Shown here piece after piece: positions 10,703-24,287 of a stretch of 64,000 bases of DNA; position 1 is the first letter of the stretch, and every line of letters starts with the position of its first letter. Position numbers and translations under genes: made by a program. Below the pieces are notes generated by a model. That model saw only the letters and a program-made list of their open reading frames with translations, did not search any database and was not told the origin of the DNA. Origin of the DNA: Phaeosaccion multiseriatum (lineage: Eukaryota; Ochrophyta, other classes); the NCBI GenBank assembly GCA_965112735.1, contig OZ218956.1, forward strand, positions 1,178,001 through 1,242,000, written 5' to 3'.

Positions 10703-11915
10703 ATGGGGGGGGGGGGGGCAAAGAGAGAGAGAGAGAGTAAGTCGCAGTGAGCGAAGCAAGTCCAGTAATTCTCGCTTCACCGCCACGGCGCCCCCTCCCC
10801 CAACTGGATGAGAGATTTTCTTCTTCTCTTTGTTACCTGAAGCATCTCCACTTTGAGCATAGCGCTTTCCTCCATCCGATTGCACAGCTTCTCCACGGTA
10901 GCGGCCTGTTCATCATCCGCCGCTGCCAGAGACCGCAGCAGATGCCTGCCACTAGCACAGGAGCTGCCCACAGTCCCGGGCATGCTGCTCGGAGGGGGGA
11001 GGACGGGGGTGCTGATGGGCGTGGACGACCCGGGGGAGGATGTTGCCTCTGCTGCCTCGCCTCCCGCTGGTGCTCCGTCGCCTGCACTTGCAGCCGTCCC
11101 AGCGCTGGGGGATGACGGCGGCCGTTGCGCCTCTGAGGGGGGAGGCGCGGTTATTGCGGCAAGCGTGGATTGACTGTGCGCACGTAAGCTCCTCGCCCGC
11201 TCCCTCTCCTGGGCAATGTGCCCAGCAAGGTAGGCTCGGAAGGCCTCCGTAATGGCCTCCGTCTCGCGTGTTGCTCTCAGCAGGCCCTCTGAAGGTCAGG
11301 GTCAGAAATCGTAAGAAAAGGCGAGAACAAACGATTCATGACAATAGAGGAAAGGGACATCCCCCATGACTCACGTGTGTAGGCCTGGCACTTGTCCAAA
11401 TCCGCCTCCGTGGACACCTGATGCAACTCTTCGAGGCTTGAGACTTGCTCCAGTTCGCGACGCTTCTTCCTCTTTACAACTTCCTCTTCTTCGTCATCGT
11501 CCCCCTCCTCCTGTGCGGCATGTCCACCGCTGCTCGTCGGTGAAAACGCGGCTGCTGTGGTTGACCGCAGGAGTTGAGGTGACGGTGTCCCACACTCCGT
11601 CAACGGGGTACAGGAGGCCCTGCTTGTTCCTGTCTTTGAACTCCCCTCCTCCTCTTCCTCGCTGCCCTGCAGTGCCATGGAAGTGCCGCTGGCGGGCGAG
11701 TCGCGGGGCGAGGTGTCGACGCTCGGCGGTGCTCTGATGGTGCCCTTGCACGAATCGAAGCTCTCGCTTGAGGTTGCTGCTGAGTTGGCGCACGAGTCTC
11801 GGCCTCGAAAGTCTCTTGTGCCTTCAAATCCTACAGATGAGAGCTTTTCCGAGAACAACGAGAACTTGCCCATCCCCCCGTGCTCGTTCGCTTGCCTGTG
11901 CCTCATTTCTTTCAC
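9164..11915 (-). CDS. Coiled-coil (BAR-like?) protein with C-terminal PH-like domain
   Basis: Three exons, 11915-11375, 11288-10837 and 10651-9164, join in frame to 826 residues. After a disordered acidic N-terminus, residues of about 165-500 are long amphipathic helices (AEVRRISRAVKERG; then DVERRFQNAVATFSRTVDRM; then SRLEVKQAVNSFMACRQAAW) resembling a BAR or F-BAR membrane-bending module. The C-terminal third reads like a PH domain: WVEAVGVLTIDSFLHVFDL, a long insert, then AVEFRLRGFVKHRGTKALF and a final helix EEWVEDCGRMASAAKERAV. The PH strands are separated by poly-Glu and Ala-rich inserts. BAR-PH proteins bind curved phosphoinositide membranes in trafficking; that role is inferred. The start lies 429 bp from the divergent TOG-domain gene. 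Family assignment is tentative; the gene structure is well supported. Confidence 0.68.
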
Positions 11916-12344
11916 CTTTCAGCCACGAGAATTCAGTACATGGATTCATTCATTGAGAGAATTACTCTATAGGCCGGTCGGTTCGGAAAGCAAGTGCTGC
12001 GATGCCGTGTGTGTACTGATGATGATGATGCTGCTGTTAGCGATGGAACGCCTTTCGTTCCCTCAACCATAAAAGGAAGGGGGAACTGCAACCCCTTGAC
12101 GTTGCGAGAGGTTGGAAGTCCCAAAAAACAAGAAAAAGAAAAAATCCTAGAATCGACTTTTTTAGAAAGTCGAGCTCGATTTGGAAATAACGGAAATACT
12201 CCTGTCCCCCTCCTCCTCTCTTTAGTAACCCTCCTCTCTTTGTGAGGTCAGCAGTCCATGGGAGTCTGGGGGAGGACTCTGCTGGGAGGTTCATGCCTTC
12301 TCAGCACAAGAATGCCCTGCTGAGGCAGAAGCCCACCCAGCAAA
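11916..12344. promoter_or_regulatory. Divergent intergenic region (probable bidirectional promoter)
   Basis: 429 bp between the start codons of the coiled-coil/PH gene (minus) and the TOG-domain gene (plus). It includes AT-rich sequence around 12110-12200. No specific element can be assigned. Confidence 0.4.
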
Positions 12345-15300
12345 ATGATGGCAGCAGTGGCCCCGGCCAATGGAGGGGGAGGAGGAGGCGATGCAAGGCG
12401 TAAGAGGCCCAGCAGGGACAGTGCACTTCCATCCCATGCCGCCGCGGCACCCTTTCAGCCTGAGCAGAGGCTAGCATCTGACAGGCATAATCGAGGCGGG
12501 AGTACCATCGCTGCTGCTGCCGCGGCTACTGCTGCTTCCACTGCTACTGCCACGGCTACTGCTGCTGGGGCCGGCGGTGGCGGTTGTGGTGGTGGTGGTA
12601 GTGGTGGGGGTGGAGGAGGAGGAGGAGGAGGAGGAGGAGGAGGAGGAGGAGGAGGAGGAGGAGGAGGAGGAGAAGGAGGAGAGGGAATAGGACGAGAAGG
12701 GGCCGTGGGCGAGGCCTCAGCACACGGAGACGGAGCGGTGCTGCCCACGCCCACACGGCAGCAAGGGCTGCAGGAGCGGCTCGAGGGGCTTTGCGATTTG
12801 CAGCGGATGATCCGGGACGGGACGGAGGCGAAAGCACCTGGCGCACGTAGCGGAGAGGAGGGGGGGGAAGAAAGGGTCGGTCGTCCCAGAGTGCTGGCCC
12901 ACACGGCCAACGCAGGGTTGATTGGGAACCCAAGGGCCCTATTCCGCACGCTAGGTGGTCTCGTAGTCGAGCATGCGGCGACGAAGAGTCCAGAGTCACA
13001 ACAGGTGGCCAAGGTTTCTCTGGAGGTGCTCGCCGAGGGCATCCCCTGGCTTGTGCGGTGGTGTAGCACCAACATTGCTGGTGAGGAAGAAGAAGAAGCA
13101 GCAGCAGCATCAGCAGCAGGAGATGGAGGAGGTGTGGCACGATGTCTCCTAGTAGCAAAAGAGTGTCTGGCAGGAGTTGTTCCCGCCATCATCGACGGCC
13201 TAGCCAAGAAGCGCCTCCGCCAGGCGGGCGTGGACGTGCTTGTGACGTGCGCATGGGCTCAGGCGGGGCTCACAGACGTATGTCCTCTACTGGTGGACCA
13301 ACTCGTGCATCACGGCATGGAGCACGACGACAAAACGGTAAGATAGAGCAAGCAAGGACAGGAAAGTAAGGTGCATCACGAACTTCCAATGCCCGAACCC
13401 CACCCTCCCTCCCTGCTTCTCCACCCACCCCAGCCCTAATCCTGCTCCTATACCTGTCTCTGTTTCCCGTCTCTGTCTCTGTCTCTGTCTCTGTCTCCTC
13501 TCTCCCGTCTCCTCTCTCCTGCCTATACCTGTCTCCTTGTTGGCCTTGGTCTACCCCTCCCAGGTACGCTTACATTCCACGAAGGTCCTCCCTCAGCTCC
13601 TCGTGGAGGGCCTCCAACCCAGCGACTCGGAGTTCCACACGCTGACAGAGGGCATCGTGGGCAGGGTCAGGGATATTGATGATGACATTGTCAACTCCGC
13701 TTTGGAGGCACTAAAAGAGCTTCGCTCGGTGAGTGAGTAGGGGAGGGAAGGAAGGAAGGAAGGAAGGGAGGGAGGGAAAAGGGAGGAAGGGAGGGAGGGA
13801 GGGGGAGGAGGGCGAGGGCGGGAAAAGTCGCAGTTGAGTAGCGCGCGACAGAGGGAGTGAGAGGGTGAGGCATTGAGGCAGGGTGTGAGGGAGGATGTCG
13901 AGGAGACATGGTCTGAAGGAAATACGAAATAGGCTCTCCTCATACTCCCAACCTGTTCTCGAACTTCCTCCCACCAGTATGCTTCTCCCAATTGGCGTAA
14001 CTCTCTATCTCTGATGTGTGCGTGTGTGCATGAATGTCCGTATGTGTGTGCGTCATGTCCCAGGTGGCCCCCCAGCGCTTTGAGCTGGCGTGCGAAGGCC
14101 TGGGCCCGGTGCACCGCCAACTGTTGAGCTTCTACCACCACCGCATACACACAACCGACCCCTCCTTGGAGGACAAGTCAATAGCAAGTAGTGCTGGCGG
14201 AGGGGGTGCCACTGAAGGACGAGCACAGGGCAGCAGTTGCAGCAGCGGTGCGACTGAGGCCAGGGGGGTGACACGGCAGGGCGTTGATGGAGATACGCCT
14301 ACGAGCACTGGCATTGGCACTGGTACTGGCGGGGGGGGAGGACGGGAGGAGGAGGCGCTCGGAACAAGTGGGAAGAAGAAGAAGAAGAAGAGCAAGGCAT
14401 CAGTGGCGGCGTCTTCTCCGGTTACAGGGGGTACCGGGTCGGTACGGCGAAAGAACAAGACTAGCACTAGCAACAGTAGTAAGAGCGGGAGCAGAAGTAG
14501 CAGCATCAGTAGCAGCAGCAGCACCAGCAGTAGCAACAGCGGCAGCAGCAGCGGCGGCAGTAGTAGTAAGAGTAGTACCAATAGCAATTGTACTGCAGGC
14601 GCTCCACGGACGAGAAAGTCTTCGACAGAAGGAGCACGAGGCGAGGGGCAAATAGGGAAAGTAGAAAGCGGTGGGGGGCCATCGGCAGCAGAATGCAGAG
14701 GCCTGGCCGTCGAGGGAGAAGAGGAGGAAGAAGAAGAAGAAGAAGAAGGAGGGAAGCGCAATGCAAGACGAGAAACAGACCTCCGCCATGTGCCCACCAC
14801 GTTCGTCAAGGGCGTGCCAGTTGTGATGGGGTTCATCCCTGTGGAGCTTCTCGTCGTCCTCTTGGGGGGGCAAGAAGAGCGGGCTACTGATAAGAGCGGG
14901 GCTACTGCTGCTAGGGCTAATGGTGAAGGGAAAGGGACGACAGCGACGGTGGCGGCAGCTGGTGATTGGAAGGCGAGGACCCGTGCCATCGAGCAGCTGA
15001 GGCAACTTGTGGAAGGCTTGCAAGAGACGGATGTGCCTGCCCTGGACCCGTACCTCGAGGAGCTACTTGGACTCATCAGGTGAGAGGCGTATGGGTATAT
15101 ATGCTTTGAGGAGAACAATATGCCTTGGTCTGCGCTCACGGACCGCTCAGAGGATCGACCCCATTGGCACTTGCTTGTCTGACTCTGAGGTCGTCCTCAC
15201 TCCCCCCCCCCATTCACTTGCTCTCTTGTACCTCCTTTTCATACCACATACACGCACACGTCCTCACGTTCCCCTCCCATTCACTTGCTCTCTCGTACCT

Positions 15301-18300
15301 CCTTTTTAATCACACACATTCACACACGCACACGCACACACGCACACACGCACACATACACATGCAACACCCATACACATACATACACACATACATCCAT
15401 CCATACATACATACATACACACACATACATACATACATACATACAGCGACTTGTCCGAAGACCCAAACTTCAAGGTGCTCCTCACCACTCTATCTGTGCT
15501 CTACAGCCTCGTGGGCAAGCTCGGAAGCAAGCTTGTCTCCCACCTTGTTGTCTTGACACGCCTCCTCCTGAGCAAGCTGGCGGATAAGAAGGTTGCAGCT
15601 CGGCACCACGCCCTTGTTGTCTTCTCCAGGGCGATTCAGCTCATGGAGTTGGCGCACACGCTCAAGTTTCTTCGCAAGGGGCTGAGAGCTCCGAGCTGGC
15701 ATGCGCGAGAGGGTTGTTTGAAGCTTATTGTTATTGGTTTGTTGACGGAGAGAGACAAGAAGGAGGAGGAGGAGGACGAGGAGGGGGAGGGAGGGGAGGA
15801 GGAGGGGGAGGAGGAGGAGGAGGGGGGGAGGAGGGAGGAAGGGGAGGAAGGGAGGGGCAGGGGTGACATTGCTGCTGCTTACGATGGGGCCGACGGTAGT
15901 AGCGATGAAGGCAATGATGCCACAGATGATGACTCAGCAGACACGGATGATGAGCTGGGCAAGCAAAGCGACGTCCAGGCGGGGAAGGCTGACAGCAAGA
16001 AGGCCAGCCATGAGGGTAAGAGAGGACGCCATCAAGCGAAGCACGACACCATCGCCAGCAGCAGCAGCAGCAGCAGGATCAGCAGTAGTGTGAAAGGAGG
16101 AGAGAAGAGTATTGGTGGCGGTGGCGGTGGCGGTGGTGGTGGGAACATTGGTATTGGTATTTGTGAAGCAGAAATGACCTCCCTGGTGGAGGAGGTGGGC
16201 AACATGCTGGGAGACGAACGGCGCCAAGTGGAGGTGGCAGCTCGGGAGTGCCTTGCGGTCATCGCTCACGTCTGTCGGAGGACGAACAAGAAGGGGAAGA
16301 AGGAGCCGAAGAAGAGGAAGACAAGGAAGGACGGCAGTGCAGGTGATTGCGACGAATCCGATTCCGATTCCGATTCCGATTCCGGGACCGGGACCGGCTC
16401 TTTGTGTCCGACTTTGGACGTCATTGGCGTACTGCAGGACCTTGTCTCCCCTGCTCAACTGGAAGGGGTGCGCAATAGGATCGCCATGGGAGCCGCTTAC
16501 CTGCCTGTGCTCTTGCCCAACGGTCTCGTCGAGATGGTCGTCACTTCTACGCCACCCCTAGCCGGTGCAGAGGGAGCAGGAGCAACAGCAGTTGGTGATA
16601 CAGGAGCAACGGGTGAGTTAGGCGCGCTGTCAGCAGCAGTGGCGGGGGAGGATAGCGCTAGTACGGCCATCCTGGGGGTTGCGTCGATGAAGACGGGCAA
16701 GCGGGCGAGGAGAAAGAGTGCCACCAGCACTAGCGAAGCCGCCAGTAGCAGCAGCAGCAGCAGGGCCAGCAGCGGCAGCGGCAGTTGCAGGGCCAGCAGT
16801 GGTAGGAGCCGGGAGGGAGACCTTCCGCTCTCCTCCGCCACTTTCATCACCTCGTCTGAAGAGGGTCGTTACAATAGCTCCATCAAAGCCGGCCGCCGTA
16901 GCAGCAGCGGCAGTACTTGTAGTAGCGGGAGTGGGGTTAGCAGCATAGGCAGTGGTACCAAGGCAAGTCCTGCTGGAGAGGCAGACGAAAAAGCCGGTGC
17001 TGGTGGCGGTGTTGGTAGTGGAGCGGGGCGGGTGAGCCACCATATGGGTATGAGCAGCAGCAGCGCCAATGTTGTGCATGTGAGTGAGGGGGGGTCCGGG
17101 GCAAGGGCCATTACGGCAGGGAGCCCCTTTCGAAGGCTTCACTCCGCAGACGAGCGAGGAGGAGGAGGAGGAGGAGGAGAGGGAGATGATCAAGAGTACC
17201 GAAAGGATGCGAACGATGGGGGTGGCGAGCACTACAGCACCGCCCCCGCTTGCCTCGGTGCTAAACTTCGAGGAGAAGGAGAGGGTGGTGGCAAGCAGGA
17301 CGTGGACGTGGGACGCGTTGGGAGAGAGACCGGAGGACGAAGGAGAAGGGCTAGTGGAGGAGGAGGAGGCTCTCCAGCAGTTGGTGATACAGCGGCAGGA
17401 GCAGCACCGCCAGGGTCGCTCTCCGTCGCAGACCCAGCAGCACCACCAAAGTCCCCGACAAAGAAGGCAGCAGTTGGTGATACAGCAGCCTCGCGCCGGC
17501 CTCGCGTATCGCTCAACCTCTCTGAAGAAGGCTTGACCGAGGGCGTAGATCATCATGCAGCAGTTGGTGATGCGGCAGCCTTGGGACTCGGAAACCCTTC
17601 TCCGCACTCTCACTCCTACCCCTTCCCCCTCGAGGGGGAGAGTGGCACGCCCCCTTCGGGCTTGGGTACCACCAATAGAAGCGGAGAGGGCTGGGGTGAC
17701 GGTGGTAAGGGTCGACAAGGCAGCAGTGATGCAGGAGGAGGAGGGGTAGGAGGGGATGAGCCCCTGTACGGCGGCGCTCGGGCCTATGCAGGAAGCCCGC
17801 TGGCTGTGATGAGCGTCAAGTCTTCACTCTCTTCAGACGACGGGGAAGGGTCCAACTTTGGAGGCCAGAGCGCCCGAGGAGGAGGAGGAGGGAAAGGCAC
17901 GAAGGCAGGAGCAGGAGCAGGGGCAGGGAAAGGGGGGCGTCGAGGCTACGTGCCAAGCTGGAATGGGTCAGGAAGAGAGGGCGGAGAGCAGGGGCCGGGG
18001 CAGGGGCAAGGGGGGGGCACGAGTACGAGTAAGGCAGCAGCGGCACGGTCGCCATACGAGCAATCTCCGTACGAGCAACCACAAAACTTCAAAGCGTCGC
18101 CCTCCTCGTCCTCCAACGCCAGCGGTGCAAGAAGACGGAGAAGGAATGGGGAGGGTGTAGGCGGGAGCAGCAGCGGCAATCTCACGGCCGGGGCTGGACC
18201 AGGGGATGAAGGAGGAGGAGGAGGAGGAGGAGGAGGAGGAGGAGGAGGGGTGACAGCGCAGGCACAACAGCAGCAGCAGTTGGTGATGCACCAGCAGCAG

Positions 18301-20313
18301 CAGCAGCAGCAGCAGCACACCCCCACCCGTCGCAGCAGCCTGCATCGTGAGGAGAGCTTCGGGCAGCACGGTGATAGCGGCAAGGGCCTCTCAGCGGCGG
18401 CTCTCACCAAGGCTGGCGTCCCCTCACCGTACCTTGCTGCCCGCATCGGAGGAGGAGGCCCAGGCAATAGCGGAAGCGGCGGTAGCGGCGGCGGCGGCAG
18501 CAGTGGTAAGCGGAGAGGCAGCACCGGAGGGGGGAGTGGGTGCAACTTGGCAAGGGTAGGAGGGGCGGGAGGGGGAGGAGCTTCCCCATCGTCTTCTCCT
18601 AGTAGCACCACTAGCACTTGCACGAGTGCTGCCGCGCCAAACCCACTACTCCTCACCACCTTGAAGCGGAGGAGGAGCAGAGACCGGCGATCGACAGAGA
18701 CTGTGACAGGGCAGGGGCAGGGGACTCCTGCCTCTCCGTCGGGCGGGAGCGGAAGAGTCTTCTCCTCGTCCAGTTTGGAGGGCGACGGACCGTTGTCCGA
18801 CGACGGCGAGGAAGCAGCAGCGGCCGACAAGGCAGCAGCAAGTGAGCACCGACACACCAGTGAATACGGTAGTGACTATGGATATGGACGGCAGCATACG
18901 GAGGACGGAGGAGGCAGTAGCAGCAGTAGCCCTGGTAATAGCGGACATGGTCACGGCAGTCGTAACGGGAGTGGCGGTGGCAGCGGCAGGATCAATCGGC
19001 GCGCGGCGTCTGCGGCACTTGCTCGCACCACAGCGGCGGAAGAGCTCCGAGGACAGCACTACGCAGACACGCTTGGAGGGGGGTCAGGGGGGGCGGGGGA
19101 GGAAGAGAGAGGGGAAGAAGAGGAGGAGGACGACGACGACAAAGAAGCAGTCAGAGTGGCAGCCTTGCGGGGGTCAGGGGGGTGGAGTAGTAGGAGAGTC
19201 ACAGATGGCGGGCCGGCTGGATCGGGGAGTGGACCCGAGCCTCTGATGCACCAACACGCGTACCCTGCTGCTCGGATACACGGAATGCTCGAGCCAAAGA
19301 CGCCCATCGCGGTGAGTTTGAGTTTCGAGTTGTGAGTTGGAACTGTTGCACACGGCACCTTTTCCGCCGGGTATGTCCGTCTGAGTCTCTCTCTCTCCCT
19401 CTCTCTCTCTTTCTCTCCATCTTCTCGCAGGTGGGTCGCTATGACCAAGCGACGGGTCAGCGCCATCACGTGCAAACCAGCGCAGTCCAGCCCATGCCAC
19501 TGGCCTTGGGGGATGACAGCGCCAACCACACGAGCAGCAACAGCAGCATCCACAGGGGTGGGATGGGAGCGGGGGGGGTGAGGAAGCTTGGGAAGAGCAG
19601 CCCGGTGAGGGGGGGCGGGCACAGAGGCCGAGGGCAGCAGCATGGGGACGAAGAGAGTGATTACGGACACAGAGGCAGCCGAGGTACGTTCGTGCCCTCT
19701 CTCTTTCAATTTCTCTTTGCGCGGCGAAGAGCTGTGTGTGTGTGGGTGCATGTGTGCGTTTTGTTTGTGTGCGCGCGCGCGCACATCCGCCTCTACCCCT
19801 CCCTCTCTCTCATTCCACCGTCTCCTTTTTATGTATGTCTCTCTCTCTCTCCCTCCGTTGTGCTCATGTGACCACCCCAAGACAAAGCGCTAGGCAGGTA
19901 TAGGGAGCATGAGCAGCAGGAGCACCAGTTGGTGATACAGCGATCACAGGCTTCGCACGGCGTGGAGATCGACCGTCCCATTCGTCCTATGACTGACTCC
20001 AGCGACACAACCTTTGGATTCGGTACTAGGCAGCAACAAGAGGAAGCACGAAGAGGAGTTGGAGTTGGAGGAGAAGGAGGAGATGAGGAGCACTGGAGGG
20101 CGAATGGCAACATGGGGAGGGGTAGGGCAGGCGCGGCATCCGCATCGACATCCCGCGAGTACGACGCGTCACCGCCACCATTCAGTCGATCAGGAGGGCA
20201 AGAGGAGAGAGAAGATGAAGATGGAGGGATAGGGGGGGGAGGTGCGGCGCCACGCTCGCGAGCAGCTATGAAGCCTGCACTATCGGCCGCAACAAGGAGG
20301 AGGAGAGAGAGGC

Positions 20314-20349
<36 letters not shown>

Positions 20350-23300
20350 TGGTGATACAACAACAGGGCAACTCTGATGCGGAGGGGGGCCTGCACATGC
20401 AAGGGGCATGGACGGATGGGAAGGAGTCGCAGCAGCTCGGAAGGGGGCGAGGAGGAGGAGGAGAAGGAGGAGGAGGAGGAGGAGGAGGAGGAGGAGGGCT
20501 TCCTAGAAAGCATGCTGCAGGGCGATCAGGAAGCGGCTTCTCCGCGACGCTTTCTCCCAAGGGGGGGGGGATGCACGCCACAGGAGGAGGAGGAGACCCC
20601 ATCGGCACCAGCACCAGGGATGCCGTGACAGACGCGTTTGAGTATCTTTCCTCAGAGGACATTCGCCCTGTGCCCAACCCGCAACAGGAGCTCAAGGCGG
20701 TGCTCGTCAGGTGCGTTAACGTTCGTTAGCATCTGTTGATACGTGTTGGGTTGCCGTTTGTTTGGCATGCGTTGGCACGTTTCACACACCACCAGTAGCC
20801 CAAAATAACCGCTGTATGTGTATATGCTATGCCGAGCCAATGCCGTTATCGTTATCCATTGCTGTCATCATTTTTCATTGCGTCATCGTTATGTTGCCGT
20901 TGCCCTTATCGTAATCTTGAACGCACTGCCTCCCGCCCCTCTCTCCCTCCCTCCCCTCCCTCTCGTCTCCCCCACCCCCCCAACCACCTCAATCCCCCTC
21001 CCTAACCCAACAACACCTCCCAACTACTTCAACAAGCAGTGTGAGCAAAGCCGAGTGGCCGGACATCTTCCATGCCCTGAACAGCGTGCGTCGCCTTGCC
21101 CTCCACCACGGCCCCCTCATGGAGCAACACTTGCATCAACTTGTTCGAGACGTGGTCAAGCAGTGCGACAATCTGCGCTCGCAGGTGGGCAAGAATGCCA
21201 TGCTCACCATTGCTGACTTATGGCGCGGGTTGGGACGGGTACTCGACCCTGAGCTTGCCCTTGTGGCCCCTGTTCTCATCAAGAGGCTTGCAGACCCGTC
21301 GGTTTTCATGGCCACGAGCGCATGGGAGACCATCATCGACGTGGTAAGTCAGTGAACATAAGTCAATGGACAGTGTAGTAGTGTTGTAAGTCAGTGGACA
21401 TAAGTCAATGGATAGTGGGCCGGTTGTTAGTGGACAGTCAGCAGTCGGTCGCTCCTAGGGTAGGAACAAGATTTCTCCGCTGGGCTTGCTCGCCTTGCTC
21501 CTTGCTTGCTTTCTTTCCCTTACCTTGCCTTTCCCTTTGCCTTCCGTGGGGGCGGGGAGGGGGGTTGCTCTTTTTTTTTTTCACTCTCTCAGTCACTCAA
21601 TCACTCTCTCAGTCACTCAATCACTCACTCACCCACCCACCCGGTCACTCACTCACTCACTCACGCACATACTCCCTCCCTCCCTCCCTCCCTCCCTCCT
21701 TCCCTTCCTTCCTTCCTTCCCTCCCTCCCTCCCCCCCTCCTCCCTCCCTCCCTCATCCCTCCCTCCCTCCCTCCCTCCCCTTAGGTCAAGTGCTCCACCG
21801 GGCTGCGTGCCCTGAGCGCCTTTATGGTGTGTGCCCAACACAAGTCGCCCGTTATTCGAGGCAAAAGCGCCGCCGCCCTCTACCTCTGCGTCAAGACCAT
21901 TGGAGACGACCAACAGCAGCAGTACTCAAGTCTGAAGGGCAGTCGGGAGGCGACAAAGCTTGTGTCCTTGCTTCCCATGCTGCTGCAGGACGGTAACTTG
22001 GAGACGAGGAAGTGGGCCAAGGCATTGACCATGTACCTGCTGCTCAGACCCCAAGCAGGAGGAGGAGGAGGAGGAGGAGGAGGAGGAAGGGCTGAGCTGG
22101 TGGATGAGGCCTCTGTTCGGCGGGCGGTGCCTCCCAATGTGTTTAGCAGACTGGAGAAGGAGCTTCAGAGCGCCTCTCGCCAAGGACTTAGTTTGGATAC
22201 CCTCATGCCAGACCCCTTCGTGTTTGACGCCGTCAGCGGCGCACAAACGACAACGTTGATGTCCCCCAGCAAGGGCACCCGCAAGCAGGGGCTTGACTAC
22301 AGCACTAGCAGCAGTAATGGCAGCAGCAGCAGCAGCAGCAGCAGCAGAGGGGGTAGCAGCACAGACATTTGGTCTCCCTCCGCGGGTAGCGAACAGAGGA
22401 AGGGCACGAGCGGGAGTCAGTGGGGTGGAGGAAGAGGAGAAGGAGAAGGAGGAGGACGAAGCTCGTCCCGACAGCCGCAGCACCAGCAGGGGCAGGAGCG
22501 GGGACTCCACCCGCGGAGACCGGGAAGCAGGACCTTCTCTGATCGAATGGACGACGACGCTTGCAGCGATGGCAGCATACGCGGTGGAGACGGAGACGGG
22601 GGTAGTGGCGGGAAACCGGGGCGTCAAGGGTTGTCGCCCAGGAGGAGAAACAATAGCCAACAGCAGCAGGAGCACGGGCAGCAGCAGCGTGATGATCGCA
22701 GTGCTGCTTCCTCTCGGGCGTCGTCTGACGTCTTGGGCAGTACTGGCGGCAGCGTTCGGAGCACCAACTTGTCCACCACTACCACCACCTCATCCTCCTC
22801 CTCCTCCTCGTCCAAGAGTGTGGTGAAGATCCCTGAGTTCGACGAGCTGCCTGCGCTGTACACCAAGCTCAACTGCGCCGATTGGAGAGAACGCATGACG
22901 GCGGTGAGGGAGGCGGAGGGGCTGCTTGTAGGCACCGGCACGAGAGACGCGTTCTTCCGCAGCGGCAAAATGCAGCAAGTGCTGGGCAGGATGGCGGAGA
23001 GGCTTCAGGTGAGGGAGTGATGTAGGGAGGGCGGGAGTGGAAGAGTGAGGGAGGGAGGGAGTGAAAGAGAGAGAATGAATGGGTGAGAGAGGAGAGAGGG
23101 AGGAAGTGAGAGAGGGAGGGAGGGGGGGAGTGGGTGAGTGAGTGAGTGGGTGAGGAAAGGAAGATGTGAGTGAGTGAGTGAGTGAGTGAGTGAGTGAGTG
23201 AGTCAGTGAGTGAGGGAGTGAGGGAATGGCTTGAGTGAGTGAGTGAGGAAAGGAAGGAGTGAGAGAGTGAGTGAGTGAGGAAGTGAGTGAGTGAGGGAGG

Positions 23301-24255
23301 GAGGAAATGAGTGAGTGAGTGAGTGAGTGAGTGAGTGAGGAACAGTACCAACAACGAAACTAATGAACGCTGCACTGTCACGGGATGAACGAACCAACAG
23401 GACGGAAACTTGAAGGTCAATGTACTCGCACTGGAGAGTGTGACTCGTCTCGTGCACACACTTGGGCCTCAAATTGAGACGGGTTTGAGCTTGCTGCTAC
23501 CTGCGGTGGCCGTCAACTTGGGGGCATCCAACAAGCAGGTGTGAGCAGCAGCGGCGGATAGGGGCACAAGTAGAGGAGGAGGTAGAGGAGGAGGAGGAGG
23601 AGGAGGAGGAGGAGGAGGAGGAGGAGGAGGAGGAGGAGCAGGAGGAGGAGGAGGAGGAGGAGGAGGAGGAGGAGGAGGAGGAGGAGGAGGAGGAGGAGGA
23701 GGAGGAGGAAGAGCAGGAGGAGGAGGAGCAGCAGGAGGAGGAGGAGAAGGAGGAGCAGGAGGAGAAGGAGGAGGAGGAGGAGGAGGAGGAGGAGGAGGAG
23801 GAGGAGGAGGAGGAGGAGGAGGAGGAGGAGGAAGGTAGAGTGTTTGGCTCTTCCGCGTTGTATTCTCTTTCCCTTTTGATCCTCTCCGCTCTCATGCCTC
23901 CTCACGCCGTCCCTCACCATTCCACCCTCCCCCTCCCTCCTCCTACCCCCCTCACCACCCCCGTCACGTTCACCCACCCTCACCCACCCACACCCACACC
24001 CACCCCCACACCCACCCCCACACCCACACCACCCACACACCCCACCCCAGTTGGTGTCCCTCGCCTCTGGGTGCCTGATGGAGCTGCGAAAAGCGGTGCC
24101 TGTGACGCTTCTCGTCCGACCCCTGTGCGGCCTGACGCAACACAGCAATGTGCGGCTGCGCGTGCCCCTACTGCAGCAGCTCTCCGGTATGGCGAATGAC
24201 TGCGTACGGGAGAAGCCAGCAGTCGTCGCCAAGTGAGTGTTTGTTTCTACTACTA

Positions 24256-24287
<32 letters not shown>

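Noticed and set aside
16630-17718. Minus-strand 362-codon frame with repeated CITNCC
   Set aside because: Antisense shadow of the long TOG-domain exon; the CITNCC words are the dispersed motif read backwards.
23497-24232. Minus-strand poly-Ser and poly-Leu frames
   Set aside because: Shadow of the GGA repeat inside an intron of the plus-strand TOG-domain gene.
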